Below the pieces are notes generated by a model. It was not told the origin of the DNA. It saw nothing but the letters and a program-made list of their open reading frames with translations, and made no database searches. 42,624 bases of DNA from Longimicrobium sp. Its GTDB lineage: Bacteria > Gemmatimonadota > Gemmatimonadetes > Longimicrobiales > Longimicrobiaceae. Positions 15,839-27,643 of this stretch are shown here, one piece after another. A program made the translations under genes and the position numbers. Location of the stretch: positions 1-42,624 of the forward strand of contig NZ_DATIND010000142.1 of assembly GCF_035474595.1 (NCBI RefSeq), given 5' to 3'. Within the stretch, counting starts at the first letter, position 1. The number at the start of each line of letters is the position of its first letter.

Positions 15839-16201
15839 ATGACGGCAGTCCAGACCCCGCTCCGAGCGGACCAGATCGCCATGGTCCGCAGCGAGCTGCT
15901 GCGCTCGCTGAACAAGCTGGAGCGCAGCCTGAAGATCAGCGGCGAGAGCGCGCGCCCGCGAGACCTGGAGCAGGACACGGTGGGGCGGCTGTCGCGCATC
16001 GACGCCATCCAGAACGCGGGGCTCACCGCCAACCTGGAAGAGCGCGAGCGCCAGCAGCTGGGGCAGGTGGTGGACGCGCTGCGCCGCATCGAGGACGGCA
16101 CCTACGGGGCCTGCAACGGCTGCGGCGCCGTGATCCCCTTCGAGCGGCTGATGGTGTTCCCCGAGACGCTGGCCTGCGCCGCCTGCACGCGCGGCAGCTG
16201 A
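15839..16201 (+). CDS. DksA/TraR family C4 zinc-finger protein
   Basis: A 120-residue protein with an N-terminal coiled coil (residues about 10-85, with a turn near RIDAIQNAGLTA) and a C-terminal four-cysteine zinc finger: C92, C95 (CNGC), C113, C116 (CAAC). This is the DksA/TraR plan, in which the coiled coil enters the RNA polymerase secondary channel. The turn lacks the exact acidic pair of E. coli DksA (DxxDxA), so the ppGpp-linked role is uncertain. Start at ATG 15839; the upstream gap has an AT-rich word (CACTACATTAGTTTCC) that may be promoter. Confidence 0.86.
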   Translation: MTAVQTPLRADQIAMVRSELLRSLNKLERSLKISGESARPRDLEQDTVGRLSRIDAIQNAGLTANLEERERQQLGQVVDALRRIEDGTYGACNGCGAVIPFERLMVFPETLACAACTRGS

Positions 16202-16316
16202 CCGACCCTCCCCGCCGTTCCCGAATCCAGACGGACAAACGCGGATGACGAGCCGCCCGGAGCCCCGTGCTCCCGGGCGGCGTCCGTCGTGATCGCCCCG
16301 CACCCTCAACCGATGG

Positions 16317-16396
16317 ATCTCACGCGGAGACGCGGAGACGCAGAGAACTCATCGCCGCCGCGGAACCCCCCGCGTCTCCGCGTCTCCGCGTGAGAT
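16317..16396. repeat. Long hairpin repeat, family D, 25-bp perfect stem
   Basis: Left arm 16317-16341 and right arm 16372-16396 are exact reverse complements. Each is made of tandem CGGAGACG-type words ending in ATCTCACG. The loop is 30 nt. It lies 115 nt after the DksA-family gene and may work as a bidirectional terminator in this convergent gap. Confidence 0.85.
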
Positions 16397-17082
16397 CGAC
16401 GGGAGCCCGGCGTGGCGCGCGGCGATCCGTCCCGCGATTCCCGCGGTTCATCTTTTCCCGTCCACCGCTCGCCCCATCTCCGCACCGTCGGCGGATGCGC
16501 GGATGTTTCGTGTCAGCAGCGCCGTCGCCGGTGAAAACGTCCGTAGTCGCACCGGCCGGGCGTTCTCCGGTAAAGGATGAGGAAGCGGCGTGCGCGCCGC
16601 CCGCACCCACCGCGCGGCCGGGAGGGGCGAGGATGATGGCTGAAGCGTGAGATGAAGGACGTGGAAGGCTGAGCACCAATGCCGCGCCGGGCTTCATGCC
16701 CGGGTGCGATGCGGAACGGGCCCGAGGCGGAAGCGCCGGCGGGCCGCGTCGCCCCGCGCGGGGCGATTCCTGAAGCCGCACAGCGGGCATGCGGACGCGG
16801 AGCGCAGCACCGGCCCCGACGCACACCAGCCCGGCGGCTCGGCCCCCGGCCCGCGGGGGAACGGTCGGTTTCGCACGGCGGCCAGGGCACGCCGCGCAAA
16901 AGGTTCGGACGGGCGCTGAACCGCGTGGAGCCGGAAGCGTTCGCCCGCACCTCTCCGGACCACGGCCCCGCCGTGCCGCTGTCGGGCATGGCGGGGCCGC
17001 TTCTTTTCTCCGTGACGGGGAAAACGAAAGGGGGCGCACCGGATTCGCGGCGCGCCCCTCGTCCATCATCCCCCGATGTCGC
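16397..17082. other. GC-rich gap with possible structured RNA, no confident gene
   Basis: No open frame here has a ribosome site plus family resemblance. Several nested frames exist on both strands (for example a 71-codon frame at 16704-16919) but they look like GC-bias artefacts. The part 16680-17000 contains multiple potential stems and ends in a strong hairpin at 16964-16998, so an untranslated RNA on the plus strand is possible. I found no RNase P, SRP, 6S or tmRNA signature. Confidence 0.4.
16964..16998 (+). terminator. 14-bp hairpin followed by a T-rich stretch
   Basis: GGCCCCGCCGTGCC (16964-16977) pairs with GGCATGGCGGGGCC (16985-16998) with one G-T wobble, then GCTTCTTTTCTCC. No gene on the plus strand is recognised immediately upstream. 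It could also serve as the end of the convergent HTH gene, which stops at 17083. Confidence 0.6.
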
Positions 17083-17465
17083 CTACGATTCGGGGCCGCC
17101 GCGGAGGGCGGTGAGCCACGCGGGCGGCTGCGAGCCGAACTGGCGGTGCGTGCGCCACAGGTCCTCCACGATCAGCGCCACGGCCTCGTCGCGCCCCGCC
17201 TCGGAGTCCCGTCCACCAGCAGCGTCAGCGCGGCGCGGGCCGCGTCTTCCGAGAAGCCCTGCTGCTCCAGCGCGTGCGCCACGAACCACACGTTCAGCTT
17301 GCGCAGGGTGGCGCTGTATGGGCGGCGGCCGTCCAGGAAGTGCTTCAGCCCCATCGGGCTCATCCCCACCGCGCGCGCCACGGCACGCAGCGAGGTGGCC
17401 TCGGTGGCCAGCCGCGCCGCCTGCCGGATGGCCTCCACGGGCGTGCGGCGGTCAGGCTGAGGCAT
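17083..17465 (-). pseudogene. HTH-domain regulator with an apparent one-base frameshift
   Basis: The gene starts at ATG 17465 with AGGAGGG a few nt upstream. The first part reads MPQPDRRTPVEAIRQAARLA and contains an HTH (SLRAVARAVGMSPMGLKHFL). In that frame translation ends at 17172 with a low-complexity tail (DGTPRRGATRPWR). In another frame the sequence continues smoothly from the same point as DSEAGRDEAVALIVEDLW, RTHRQFGSQPPAWLTALRG, stopping at 17083. One extra base in the short G run (C run at 17208-17210 on the plus strand) would join them into a 127-residue protein. Either a true inactivating or programmed frameshift, or a sequencing error. The DNA-binding role is inferred; a 23-bp inverted repeat upstream could be its operator. 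Confidence 0.7.
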
Positions 17466-17507
17466 GCGCCCCCTCCTGTCCGCAGCGGCCCGCGGGCCGT
17501 AAAAACT

Positions 17508-17530
17508 GTGTAACTCTGGTTGGATTACAC
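17508..17530. promoter_or_regulatory. Inverted repeat GTGTAA/TTACAC upstream of the HTH gene
   Basis: GTGTAA (17508-17513) and TTACAC (17525-17530) with an 11-nt spacer, 43 nt upstream of the HTH start and in an AT-richer patch than its surroundings. It is a plausible self-binding operator. Confidence 0.4.
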
Positions 17531-17815
17531 TGGGTAGACTACGCCGCGCCGCCGCTCGCCACAAGTAGGGCGCCGCAAGATCTGCAAAGTTAACGCGGCA
17601 AAGCGCACAGGTGGACGACGGAGATGGAGGCCGGTGCGGATCGTCCCCTGCGGTGCTGTGCCCCGCCGCGAACCTTCCGGTGTATCAGCCCGCGGCCGCC
17701 CGGACCTTCGTACTACCGTACTTCCGTACTTCGTACTCGAAGAGGTTTGCCCGGCCGGGGCGGATTCTCTAGATTCCGCGCCTCTCGCCCCGCACCCCGA
17801 ACAGGAACGCACGCT
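17531..17815 (+). other. Leader region of gcvP with an octamer array
   Basis: Non-coding stretch before gcvP. It holds the 8-nt array at 17707-17737. I looked for the paired glycine riboswitch cores and did not see them. No clear promoter hexamers were found. Confidence 0.4.
17707..17737 (-). repeat. Octamer tandem array, about 4 units
   Basis: On the plus strand: TTCGTACT, ACCGTACT, TCCGTACT, then a 7-nt TCGTACT. Read on the minus strand the units are AGTACGGA-like, the same word as the array at 38131-38180. Confidence 0.75.
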
Positions 17816-20692
<2,877 letters not shown>

Positions 20693-20716
20693 CTACTGCT
20701 GAAGCATCATCCCACG

Positions 20717-20757
20717 GCAACGGGGCGCCCTCTCCACGCGAGAGGGCGCCCCGTTGC
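20717..20757. terminator. 17-bp perfect hairpin, convergent terminator
   Basis: Arms 20717-20733 and 20741-20757 (core ACGGGGCGCCCTCT) with a 7-nt loop, between gcvP (+) and vapC (-). Its convergent position suggests it stops transcription from both sides, though T-runs are short. Confidence 0.82.
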
Positions 20758-20772
20758 GTCTGCTCCACGAAA

Positions 20773-21174
20773 CTACCAGCGCTCGACCTGCAGGCCCGGC
20801 ACTCTCTCGAACTCGCGCACGTTCACCGTCGCGATCCGGAACCCGTGCGCGATGCAGGTCGCGGCGATCCAGAGGTCGTGGGGACCGATGGCGCGGCCGC
20901 TCGCCTTCTGCTCCGCCCAGAGCTGCGCGTGGATCCGCGCGACCGCGAGGTCGATGTCGATCACCGGCAGCTCCCTCAGGAGCCCTTCGACGAACGCCGT
21001 CCTGCGAGCACGTACCGCCTGGTCGACGGCACGCCAGATTCCATGCAGCAGCTCGCTGGCCGTGATGACCGAGAGGTAGGCCACATCCGAGCCGCCATCG
21101 CGAATGCGCTGCACGACATCGAGTTGAGCGCGCTCGTGGGCGATGAGCACGCTCATGTCGATCAGGATTCCCAC
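20773..21174 (-). CDS. vapC: VapC-like PIN-domain toxin
   Basis: A 133-residue PIN-domain protein. Acidic residues expected at the RNase centre are visible: D6 (MGILIDMSVLI), E41 (TASELLHG), D100 (GPHDLWIAAT), with N118 in TVNVREFERVPGL at the last site. VapC toxins cut specific RNAs, often tRNA or rRNA, and are neutralised by a partner antitoxin. The start overlaps the antitoxin stop by 13 nt, the usual antitoxin-first arrangement. The RNA target cannot be told from sequence. Confidence 0.92.
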   Translation of the reverse strand: MGILIDMSVLIAHERAQLDVVQRIRDGGSDVAYLSVITASELLHGIWRAVDQAVRARRTAFVEGLLRELPVIDIDLAVARIHAQLWAEQKASGRAIGPHDLWIAATCIAHGFRIATVNVREFERVPGLQVERW

Positions 21175-21440
21175 GGATCGTAATCGGCGGCGCGAGCCAG
21201 CTCCTCGCGCGCCGCGTCGATGTCCTGCCCGAACGCGGCCGCGTCCTCCTCTCCCAGCCGAGGGAGCGAGGCGAGGATGCCGGGCAGCTCGCTCAGCTTT
21301 CGCCCCGCGGGAACCGGACGCAGCTCGGCGACCGCCTTGCCGCCGCGAGTGAGGATGAAGTGCTCGCCGCGGTGAGACACGCGGTTCACGTACTCCGAGA
21401 AGTTGCGGGCCACATCGGTCACGGATGCAGTCTTTTGCAT
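21162..21440 (-). CDS. Phd/YefM-type antitoxin of the VapC toxin
   Basis: A 92-residue protein starting at ATG 21440, with GGAGGAG just upstream (complement of 21441-21450). The N-terminus MQKTASVTDVARNFSEYVNR and then LTRGGKAVAELRPV is the Phd/YefM DNA-binding fold; the C-terminal half (LGEEDAAAFGQDIDAAREEL) should wrap the toxin. A longer frame to 21881 runs through the MqsR region on the opposite strand and is rejected. A 17-bp palindrome 18 nt upstream is the probable operator for repression by the toxin-antitoxin complex. Confidence 0.9.
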   Translation of the reverse strand: MQKTASVTDVARNFSEYVNRVSHRGEHFILTRGGKAVAELRPVPAGRKLSELPGILASLPRLGEEDAAAFGQDIDAAREELARAADYDPWES

Positions 21441-21457
21441 GGACTCCTCCCTTCTTG

Positions 21458-21474
21458 AATCAGAATATCTGATT
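21458..21474 (-). promoter_or_regulatory. Palindromic operator of the Phd/VapC operon
   Basis: AATCAGA (21458-21464) and TCTGATT (21468-21474) around ATA, in an AT-rich patch 18 nt upstream of the antitoxin start. The position fits autoregulation. Confidence 0.65.
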
Positions 21475-21688
21475 TTCTTCTCCATGTCTACCCTATGGTC
21501 GTTCAGACGGGTGCGCGGAACCCGCCGAACTGTTCCGCCGCTGGCCGCCAACGCGCGCCAGTATTCCGCCACCGCTACGTCTGGCGAAAACGCTGGTATC
21601 GGCTGAGATTCCTGCCTTCCAAAAGCGAGCAGAATAATCCTTGCCGAAAGGCGGTCCAGCAATGCGACAGACGGATCAACCACTTGAA

Positions 21689-21715
21689 CGTATGGTAGCA
21701 TGATGCTACCATACG
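21689..21715 (+). promoter_or_regulatory. 27-nt palindrome spanning the mqsR start codon
   Basis: CGTATGGTAGCA (21689-21700) and TGCTACCATACG (21704-21715) flank TGA. The arms are perfect. Both candidate ATGs (21700 and 21703) lie inside it, and there is no ribosome site upstream. It may be the operator bound by MqsA, and if transcribed it would also fold into a start-codon hairpin. Confidence 0.7.
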
Positions 21716-22029
21716 ATCCACACGGCCCTGACACGCCTGCATACGATCTGGAGCGCATCCAGCAACTCGTCGGGCAGGGTGAGCTGTCGAGAGTAATCAC
21801 GGGAGCCTCACGACAGGGCGCCGACCAGCTCGGTTTCGAAGAACCCGATATCGTGGCGGCGGTGCTGGGGCTCACGCCCACGTGCTTCTACAAGAGCATG
21901 GAGGCGGAGAAGCGGCCCGGGCTGTGGCAGGACGTCTATCACCTGCATTTTCGGGCGATGGACCTCTACATCAAGCTGCAGATTGATCCGGACGGGTTCG
22001 CGATCGTCGTTCAGTTCAAGAAGAGGTGA
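21700..22029 (+). CDS. mqsR: MqsR-family toxin
   Basis: A 109-residue protein. The C-terminal half is the family hallmark: FYKSMEAEKRPGLWQDVYHL, then LYIKLQI and IVVQFKKR, paralleling the E. coli MqsR FYKSM, WQDVY, YLKI and VSFKEK segments. The N-terminal YDLERIQQLVGQGE matches the first helix. MqsR is an RNase that cleaves mRNA, in E. coli at GCU/GCA. ATG at 21700 or 21703 both fit; the start lies inside a palindrome and lacks a ribosome site. Toxin-first gene order with MqsA downstream is the standard arrangement. Confidence 0.92.
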   Translation: MMLPYDPHGPDTPAYDLERIQQLVGQGELSRVITGASRQGADQLGFEEPDIVAAVLGLTPTCFYKSMEAEKRPGLWQDVYHLHFRAMDLYIKLQIDPDGFAIVVQFKKR

Positions 22030-22032
22030 ATC

Positions 22033-22518
22033 GTGCTGCCACCAACATTCAAGTGCTATCTCTGCGGAACCGCGGCCAAGCTCGTCACCGAGCCGCGGGA
22101 AGTCGGCGTCGGGCAGCGCAAGGTCGTGATCGAAGACACCTTCTACCGGTGCGGTAACTGCGACGAGACGTTCTATCTCGGCGGGATGGCGGACGAGAGC
22201 TTTCGCCGGGGCGCCGCGGCGGTCCGGAAGGCGGAGGGGCTGCTCGAGCCCGACGCGATCCGCGCTCTCCGCGCGAAGTACGGGCTGTCGCAGGCAGAAC
22301 TGGAGAAGCTGATCGGCGCGGGGGAGAAGACGGTGGTGCGGTGGGAGCGCGGCACCGTGGCGCAGAACGCCACCGCGGACACACTGCTCCGCGTCCTCCG
22401 CGCTCTGCCGGAGGCGGTCGCGCTGCTGGCGAAGGAGCGCGGCGTGAAGGTGACGCTCCCGCCGGCGGAGAACGCACCGCTCGAAAGCGACGCGTCACCT
22501 GTAGAGAAGGCGGCGTAG
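22033..22518 (+). CDS. mqsA: MqsA-family antitoxin with zinc-binding and HTH domains
   Basis: A 161-residue protein starting at GTG 22033, with GAGGTG 4 nt upstream and only 3 nt after mqsR. Zinc ligands are C8/C11 (CYLCG) and C40/C43 (CGNC). An XRE-type HTH spans about residues 79-130 (LRAKYGLSQAELEKLIGAGE, TVVRWERGTVAQN). In E. coli the N-terminal zinc domain binds the toxin and the C-terminal HTH binds the operator palindrome. A 30-residue tail after the HTH (TLPPAENAPLESDASPVEK) is longer than in E. coli. Confidence 0.93.
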   Translation: MLPPTFKCYLCGTAAKLVTEPREVGVGQRKVVIEDTFYRCGNCDETFYLGGMADESFRRGAAAVRKAEGLLEPDAIRALRAKYGLSQAELEKLIGAGEKTVVRWERGTVAQNATADTLLRVLRALPEAVALLAKERGVKVTLPPAENAPLESDASPVEKAA

Positions 22519-22542
22519 TTCCCTTCGTTCGCTGAACGCACC

Positions 22543-22568
22543 AAGCGCCCGCCGAGGCGCGGGCGCTT
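22543..22568. terminator. 10-bp hairpin between convergent genes
   Basis: AAGCGCCCGC (22543-22552), loop CGAGGC, GCGGGCGCTT (22559-22568), 24 nt after mqsA and before the end of the minus-strand DUF4390 gene. Confidence 0.7.
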
Positions 22569-22601
22569 CGTCATCTCCCACCTGCTGTCGATCCCCTTTC
22601 T

Positions 22602-23228
22602 TCACCGCACCTCGAAGACGTCGGTGCGGACGTCGTAGCGGCGGGTGGGGAGGCCGAGGAGGCGCACGAAGAAGCGGCGCAGCCCCGTTTCCACCGCCTG
22701 GCCCACGGGCTTGCTGCCGGTGACCGCGGGGCGCGCCTCGCCGCGCAGCCAGCGGCGCAGCTCCTCCAGATCGCTCATCGACAGCGTTTCCACGTTCATC
22801 ACCGCGATGTAGTAGTAGCGGCCGCGGCCCGGTGGGCGGATGGGAGGCTGGAAGGCGCGCTCCAGCGCCGCCTCGCACTCCGTCACGGTGGCGAAGGCGC
22901 GCTGCGTCCGTCCGTCGTCCAGCGTGTACCCCTCGTCCAGCGGCGAGCGGAGCATGGCGCGGGCGTTCTCGCGCGCGGTGACCAGGCGGTCCACGCCCGA
23001 GCCGCGGCGCCACAGCTCCACGCGGAAGTGGAAGCGGAGCGGCAGCCCCGAGCGCAGCGCATCCAGCAGCGCGGCGTCGCGCAGCACGCCCTGCATTCGC
23101 ACCACCGGGCGCCACTCGCCCGCGGCGCCGGCCACGGCGAGCGTGACCGGCCGGTCCTGCGCGCGCGCCGGCGCCGCCAGCAGCGCGGCGCCCAGCAGCG
23201 CGAGGGCGATGCGGCGCAGCGGCTTCAA
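22602..23228 (-). CDS. DUF4390-like exported protein
   Basis: A 208-residue protein. TTG at 23228 is used: it overlaps the stop of the upstream barrel gene as TTGA and is followed by a signal peptide (LKPLRRIALALLGAALLAAP, then ARAQ). The body resembles DUF4390: LLDALRSGLPLRFHFRVELW, later FATVTECEAALERAF and YYYIAVMNVETLSMSDLEEL. In many proteobacteria DUF4390 genes sit directly beside NtrY/NtrX genes; here the NtrX-like gene is two genes upstream, so the neighbourhood agrees. The molecular role of the family is not known to me. The start is uncertain because AGGA sits only 1-2 nt from the TTG. Confidence 0.78.
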   Translation of the reverse strand: MKPLRRIALALLGAALLAAPARAQDRPVTLAVAGAAGEWRPVVRMQGVLRDAALLDALRSGLPLRFHFRVELWRRGSGVDRLVTARENARAMLRSPLDEGYTLDDGRTQRAFATVTECEAALERAFQPPIRPPGRGRYYYIAVMNVETLSMSDLEELRRWLRGEARPAVTGSKPVGQAVETGLRRFFVRLLGLPTRRYDVRTDVFEVR

Positions 23229-25129
23229 ATCCTGGGGCTCAGGCGGATGAACAGGTTGAAGCTTCCCCCAGTGCTCACCGGCACGGCGCCGTACACGCCC
23301 AGCCGCCCCAGCAGCACGCCGGCGCCCACGTCCACCGACGTCCGGGTGTCCACCAGCCGGTCGCCCAGCGCCCAGCCGTGCCCCGCGTCGGCGAAGAGCA
23401 CCCAGCCGAAGTCGGTGTTCAGCCCGTGGCGCAGGGAGCGCGGCCAGCTTTCGGTCTCGCCCGCGTCCTCGTCGTCGCCGTTCCAGCGCAGGTGCAGGCT
23501 CAGCTCGCCGCGGTACTCGGCCTGGAACAGGGCGAAGCGGTCGCACCCGTAGTTCAGGAAGTAGCTGGGCACCGCCCTCGTCCCGCCCGCGGCGCGCGCC
23601 ACCTCGTCGGCGCGGCGGACCTCGAAGCGGCGCGCGCCGCAGTCCACCGAGAACAGCGCGAAGCCGGGGAGCGACCCCTCGCCGCCCAGCGCGTGCTGGC
23701 GCTGCGGCGGGAGCGGCGAGCCGTCCATCGATCCGCCCGCGGTGACGCGGAAGTTCAGCCGCGACCAGGGGCCGATGCGGTTGTAGCGCCGCACGTCGAT
23801 CGTTCCCGACGTGAAGGCGCCGTACTCCGCGCCGGGGAGGATGACGGGTGCGGGGGGCGAGACGTCGCTCCCGTTCACCGGCTGCCAGTCGGGCTGGCGG
23901 AGCGACGAGCCGAGCCCCTGCTCCACCTCGCCGCTCACGTACCAGCCGCTGGACGGGTCCACGGCGCTGCTGCGCGTGTCGATCATCCCGTTCAGCACGA
24001 GCGAGCTCAGGCGCCCCTGTGCGGCCAGTGGCTGCGCGCGCCACGGGTCGTTGTTGTTGAAGAGGGTGAACGGGCTTCCGGCCGGCTCGCTGCGCTCCCG
24101 CTCGCTGCGGAAGCCGAGCGACGCCTGCGCCGGGAAGGCGCGCGGCGTGACCATGGCGTACGCCGTCCACCCCTCGCGCTCGAAGTGGTCGCGGTAGTCG
24201 CGGTGCAGGAAGAAGGTGGAGAGGCCGTTCTCCAGCTTGCTCAGGTGCCAGTCCTCGATGGGGTCGATGCGCCGGAAGACGCCGCCGCCCACGCGGAGCT
24301 CGCGCCGCCCGCCGATGAACTGCTCCAGCCGCGCCTCGTAGCCCCAGCGCCCGGGCCCCAGCTCCGGCCCGGCCTCGGTGCGGAAGATCCCCATCGCCCG
24401 CAGCCGCAGCGGGTTGTGGCCGCCGGTCTCCAGCAGCGGCCCGAAGGTGATGGGGAGCCCTTCCACGCGGTTGTAGCTCTGCCCCGTGGCCACGATGAAG
24501 TCCGCGCGCCCCTGCCCGCTGCGGCCCCGGCGCACCGCGGACCATCCCCCCTCGTCCCAGTCGTCGTGCTCGCGCTGGCGCTCGGTGCGCCCCGCCGCGG
24601 CGGTGTCCTCGCTCCACGGGCGCTCGGCGTCGCGCACGGTGTCGGGCTCCGCGGCGGCCACGCGCGCGGCGGTGTCGGGGGGCGGCGCGTCGATGGCGCC
24701 ACCGATGTCGGCGTAGATGCGGCCACCGCGGCGCAGGTAGTCCAGGTGCTCGGCGTAGGCGATCGCCTGGCCGCCGAGCTCCGCGGTGCTTTCGCGGTGG
24801 ATGGCGCCGCCGACCACCGTCAGGCTCCCGGTGACGGAGCCGCCGTCGGCGAGCGTGGCGTCGCCGTTGATCACCACCACGTCGCCCTCGATGCGCCCGG
24901 CCACGGTGAGATTGCCGTCGAGCACCGCGACGTTCCCGGCGACGCTGCTCCCCGGCGCGATCCGCCACTCGCCCGCGAAGTGGACGGTGCGCGGGTCGTT
25001 GTAGAACTCTACGATGCGGCGCGCGGCGTCGGGCGGAAGCTGCGCGCGCGTTTCCTGCGCGGCGGCGCGCACGGCCAGCGCGGGCGGGGCGATCAGGGCG
25101 AGCAGGACGGCGAGGGCGTGCCTGCGCAT
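23225..25129 (-). CDS. Fusion of bactofilin-like repeats with an Omp85/BamA-type barrel
   Basis: A 634-residue protein starting at ATG 25129, with GGAGG about 6 nt upstream. Residues 1-25 are a signal peptide (MRRHALAVLLALIAPPALA). Residues about 55-105 form a regular hydrophobic repeat (SVAGNVAVLDGNLTVAGRIE, then GDVVVINGDATLADGG and SVTGSLTVVGGAIHR) like the right-handed beta-helix of polymer-forming bactofilins. A charged, low-complexity linker follows (about 130-180). The rest is a surface-antigen (Omp85-like) barrel with a GGEGSLPGF element at the position of the conserved barrel loop and a final FNLFIRLSPRI strand. POTRA domains are not apparent. It lies between the NtrX-like gene and DUF4390. 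The export substrate is unknown; the fusion is stated from what I see, its job is inference. Confidence 0.82.
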   Translation of the reverse strand: MRRHALAVLLALIAPPALAVRAAAQETRAQLPPDAARRIVEFYNDPRTVHFAGEWRIAPGSSVAGNVAVLDGNLTVAGRIEGDVVVINGDATLADGGSVTGSLTVVGGAIHRESTAELGGQAIAYAEHLDYLRRGGRIYADIGGAIDAPPPDTAARVAAAEPDTVRDAERPWSEDTAAAGRTERQREHDDWDEGGWSAVRRGRSGQGRADFIVATGQSYNRVEGLPITFGPLLETGGHNPLRLRAMGIFRTEAGPELGPGRWGYEARLEQFIGGRRELRVGGGVFRRIDPIEDWHLSKLENGLSTFFLHRDYRDHFEREGWTAYAMVTPRAFPAQASLGFRSERERSEPAGSPFTLFNNNDPWRAQPLAAQGRLSSLVLNGMIDTRSSAVDPSSGWYVSGEVEQGLGSSLRQPDWQPVNGSDVSPPAPVILPGAEYGAFTSGTIDVRRYNRIGPWSRLNFRVTAGGSMDGSPLPPQRQHALGGEGSLPGFALFSVDCGARRFEVRRADEVARAAGGTRAVPSYFLNYGCDRFALFQAEYRGELSLHLRWNGDDEDAGETESWPRSLRHGLNTDFGWVLFADAGHGWALGDRLVDTRTSVDVGAGVLLGRLGVYGAVPVSTGGSFNLFIRLSPRI

Positions 25130-25387
25130 GGTTCCTCCAGGGGCGGGACGATGCAGCGGATGCGGGATGGGCATCAGGATCGAAGGCAGGCGCCATGCCT
25201 GGTCGCGGATCTGCCGCATCATCCTGCAAGCAAACGATTTGGAGATTCGGGGCGATTCATGTCCCCGCATCGGACGTGTCGGAGTGACGCGCCGGCGTGA
25301 CCTCCGGATGCGATGCATCCGAGGTCGTGGGGGGATGATCCCGACCTCACCTTCATCCCTGTCCTGATCTCCGTCTCCCAAAACGAC

Positions 25388-26755
<1,368 letters not shown>

Positions 26756-26927
26756 GTGGGAGCGGGGGAGGGAGGAAGACCGTCAGCGGTGCGGCAGATG
26801 GGGCGTTCTACGCCGGTGACGAGGCAGGGTTTCACCAGACCGGCCATCACCCACCGATCGGGCGGGCTACCCGGATTACGCCAAGTGCCTCATAATACGG
26901 TGCGTTTCGTCCATTCCCGCATTCCGG

Positions 26928-27638
26928 ATGCGCATGCGCCGCTCTTCCCTCTACAACGGACGCGATCCGCGCGAGCTGCCGGCGTACTCGGTCGCGGATG
27001 CCGCGCGGTATCTGCACGTGCCGTCCGCGACGCTGCGTTCCTGGTTCGCGGGACGCACGTACCCGCGGCAGCAGGGTGGACCCGGCTCGTTCAAGCCGCT
27101 CCTCTCGCCCGCGGACGCGCAGACCGGCCGCCTCTCGTTCCTCAACCTGGTCGAAGCGCACGTGCTCCGCGCGCTGCGGACGCAGTACGGCGTTCCCATC
27201 CGCGCCGTGCGCCCGGCGCTGGACCACGCGGGCAAGGTGCTCGGCATCCCCCACGTGCTGCTGAGCGACGCGCTGCTCACCAGCGCGGGAGAGATCTTCC
27301 TGGAGCACTACGGCCAGCTGATCAACCTCAGCCGCTCCGGGCAGTTCGCCATGCGCCGGGTGCTGGAGGCGTATCTCCGCCGCGTGGAGCGCGACGACCG
27401 GCACATCCCCATCCGCCTCTATCCGTTCCTCACCGGGCGAGACGAGTCCGACGTCCGCTCCGTGGTGATCGACCCCAGCGTCTCGTTCGGGCGGCCGGTG
27501 GTCACCGGGTCGGGGATCACCACCTCCATCCTCGCGCAGCGCGTGGATGCCGGCGAGAGCATCGAGCACCTGGCACACGACTACGGCATCGACCGCGCGA
27601 TGATCGAAGACGCGATCGTCTTCGAAAAAGCGGCCTGA
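26928..27638 (+). CDS. VapB45-like antitoxin: MerR-like HTH plus DUF433
   Basis: A 236-residue protein (ATG 26928; ATG 26934 is equally possible). The N-terminal part is a MerR-like HTH (YSVADAARYLHVPSATLRSW). The C-terminal 70 residues are a DUF433 domain (VIDPSVSFGRPVVTGSGITT, then IEHLAHDYGIDRAMIEDAI). This two-part plan is that of VapB45-type antitoxins. A -10-like CATAAT occurs at 26891-26896 but its -35 is not clear. It is on the opposite strand to the kinase and regulator genes on either side, which points to insertion of a complete cassette. Confidence 0.82.
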   Translation: MRMRRSSLYNGRDPRELPAYSVADAARYLHVPSATLRSWFAGRTYPRQQGGPGSFKPLLSPADAQTGRLSFLNLVEAHVLRALRTQYGVPIRAVRPALDHAGKVLGIPHVLLSDALLTSAGEIFLEHYGQLINLSRSGQFAMRRVLEAYLRRVERDDRHIPIRLYPFLTGRDESDVRSVVIDPSVSFGRPVVTGSGITTSILAQRVDAGESIEHLAHDYGIDRAMIEDAIVFEKAA

Positions 27639-27643
27639 CGGCG

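Noticed and set aside
16704-16919. 71-codon frame in the convergent gap after the DksA-family gene
   Set aside because: Competing open frames on both strands, no ribosome site and composition typical of chance GC frames; left as possible non-coding RNA instead.
17531-17815. Glycine riboswitch before gcvP
   Set aside because: I could not find the conserved paired aptamer cores; the leader holds an octamer array instead.
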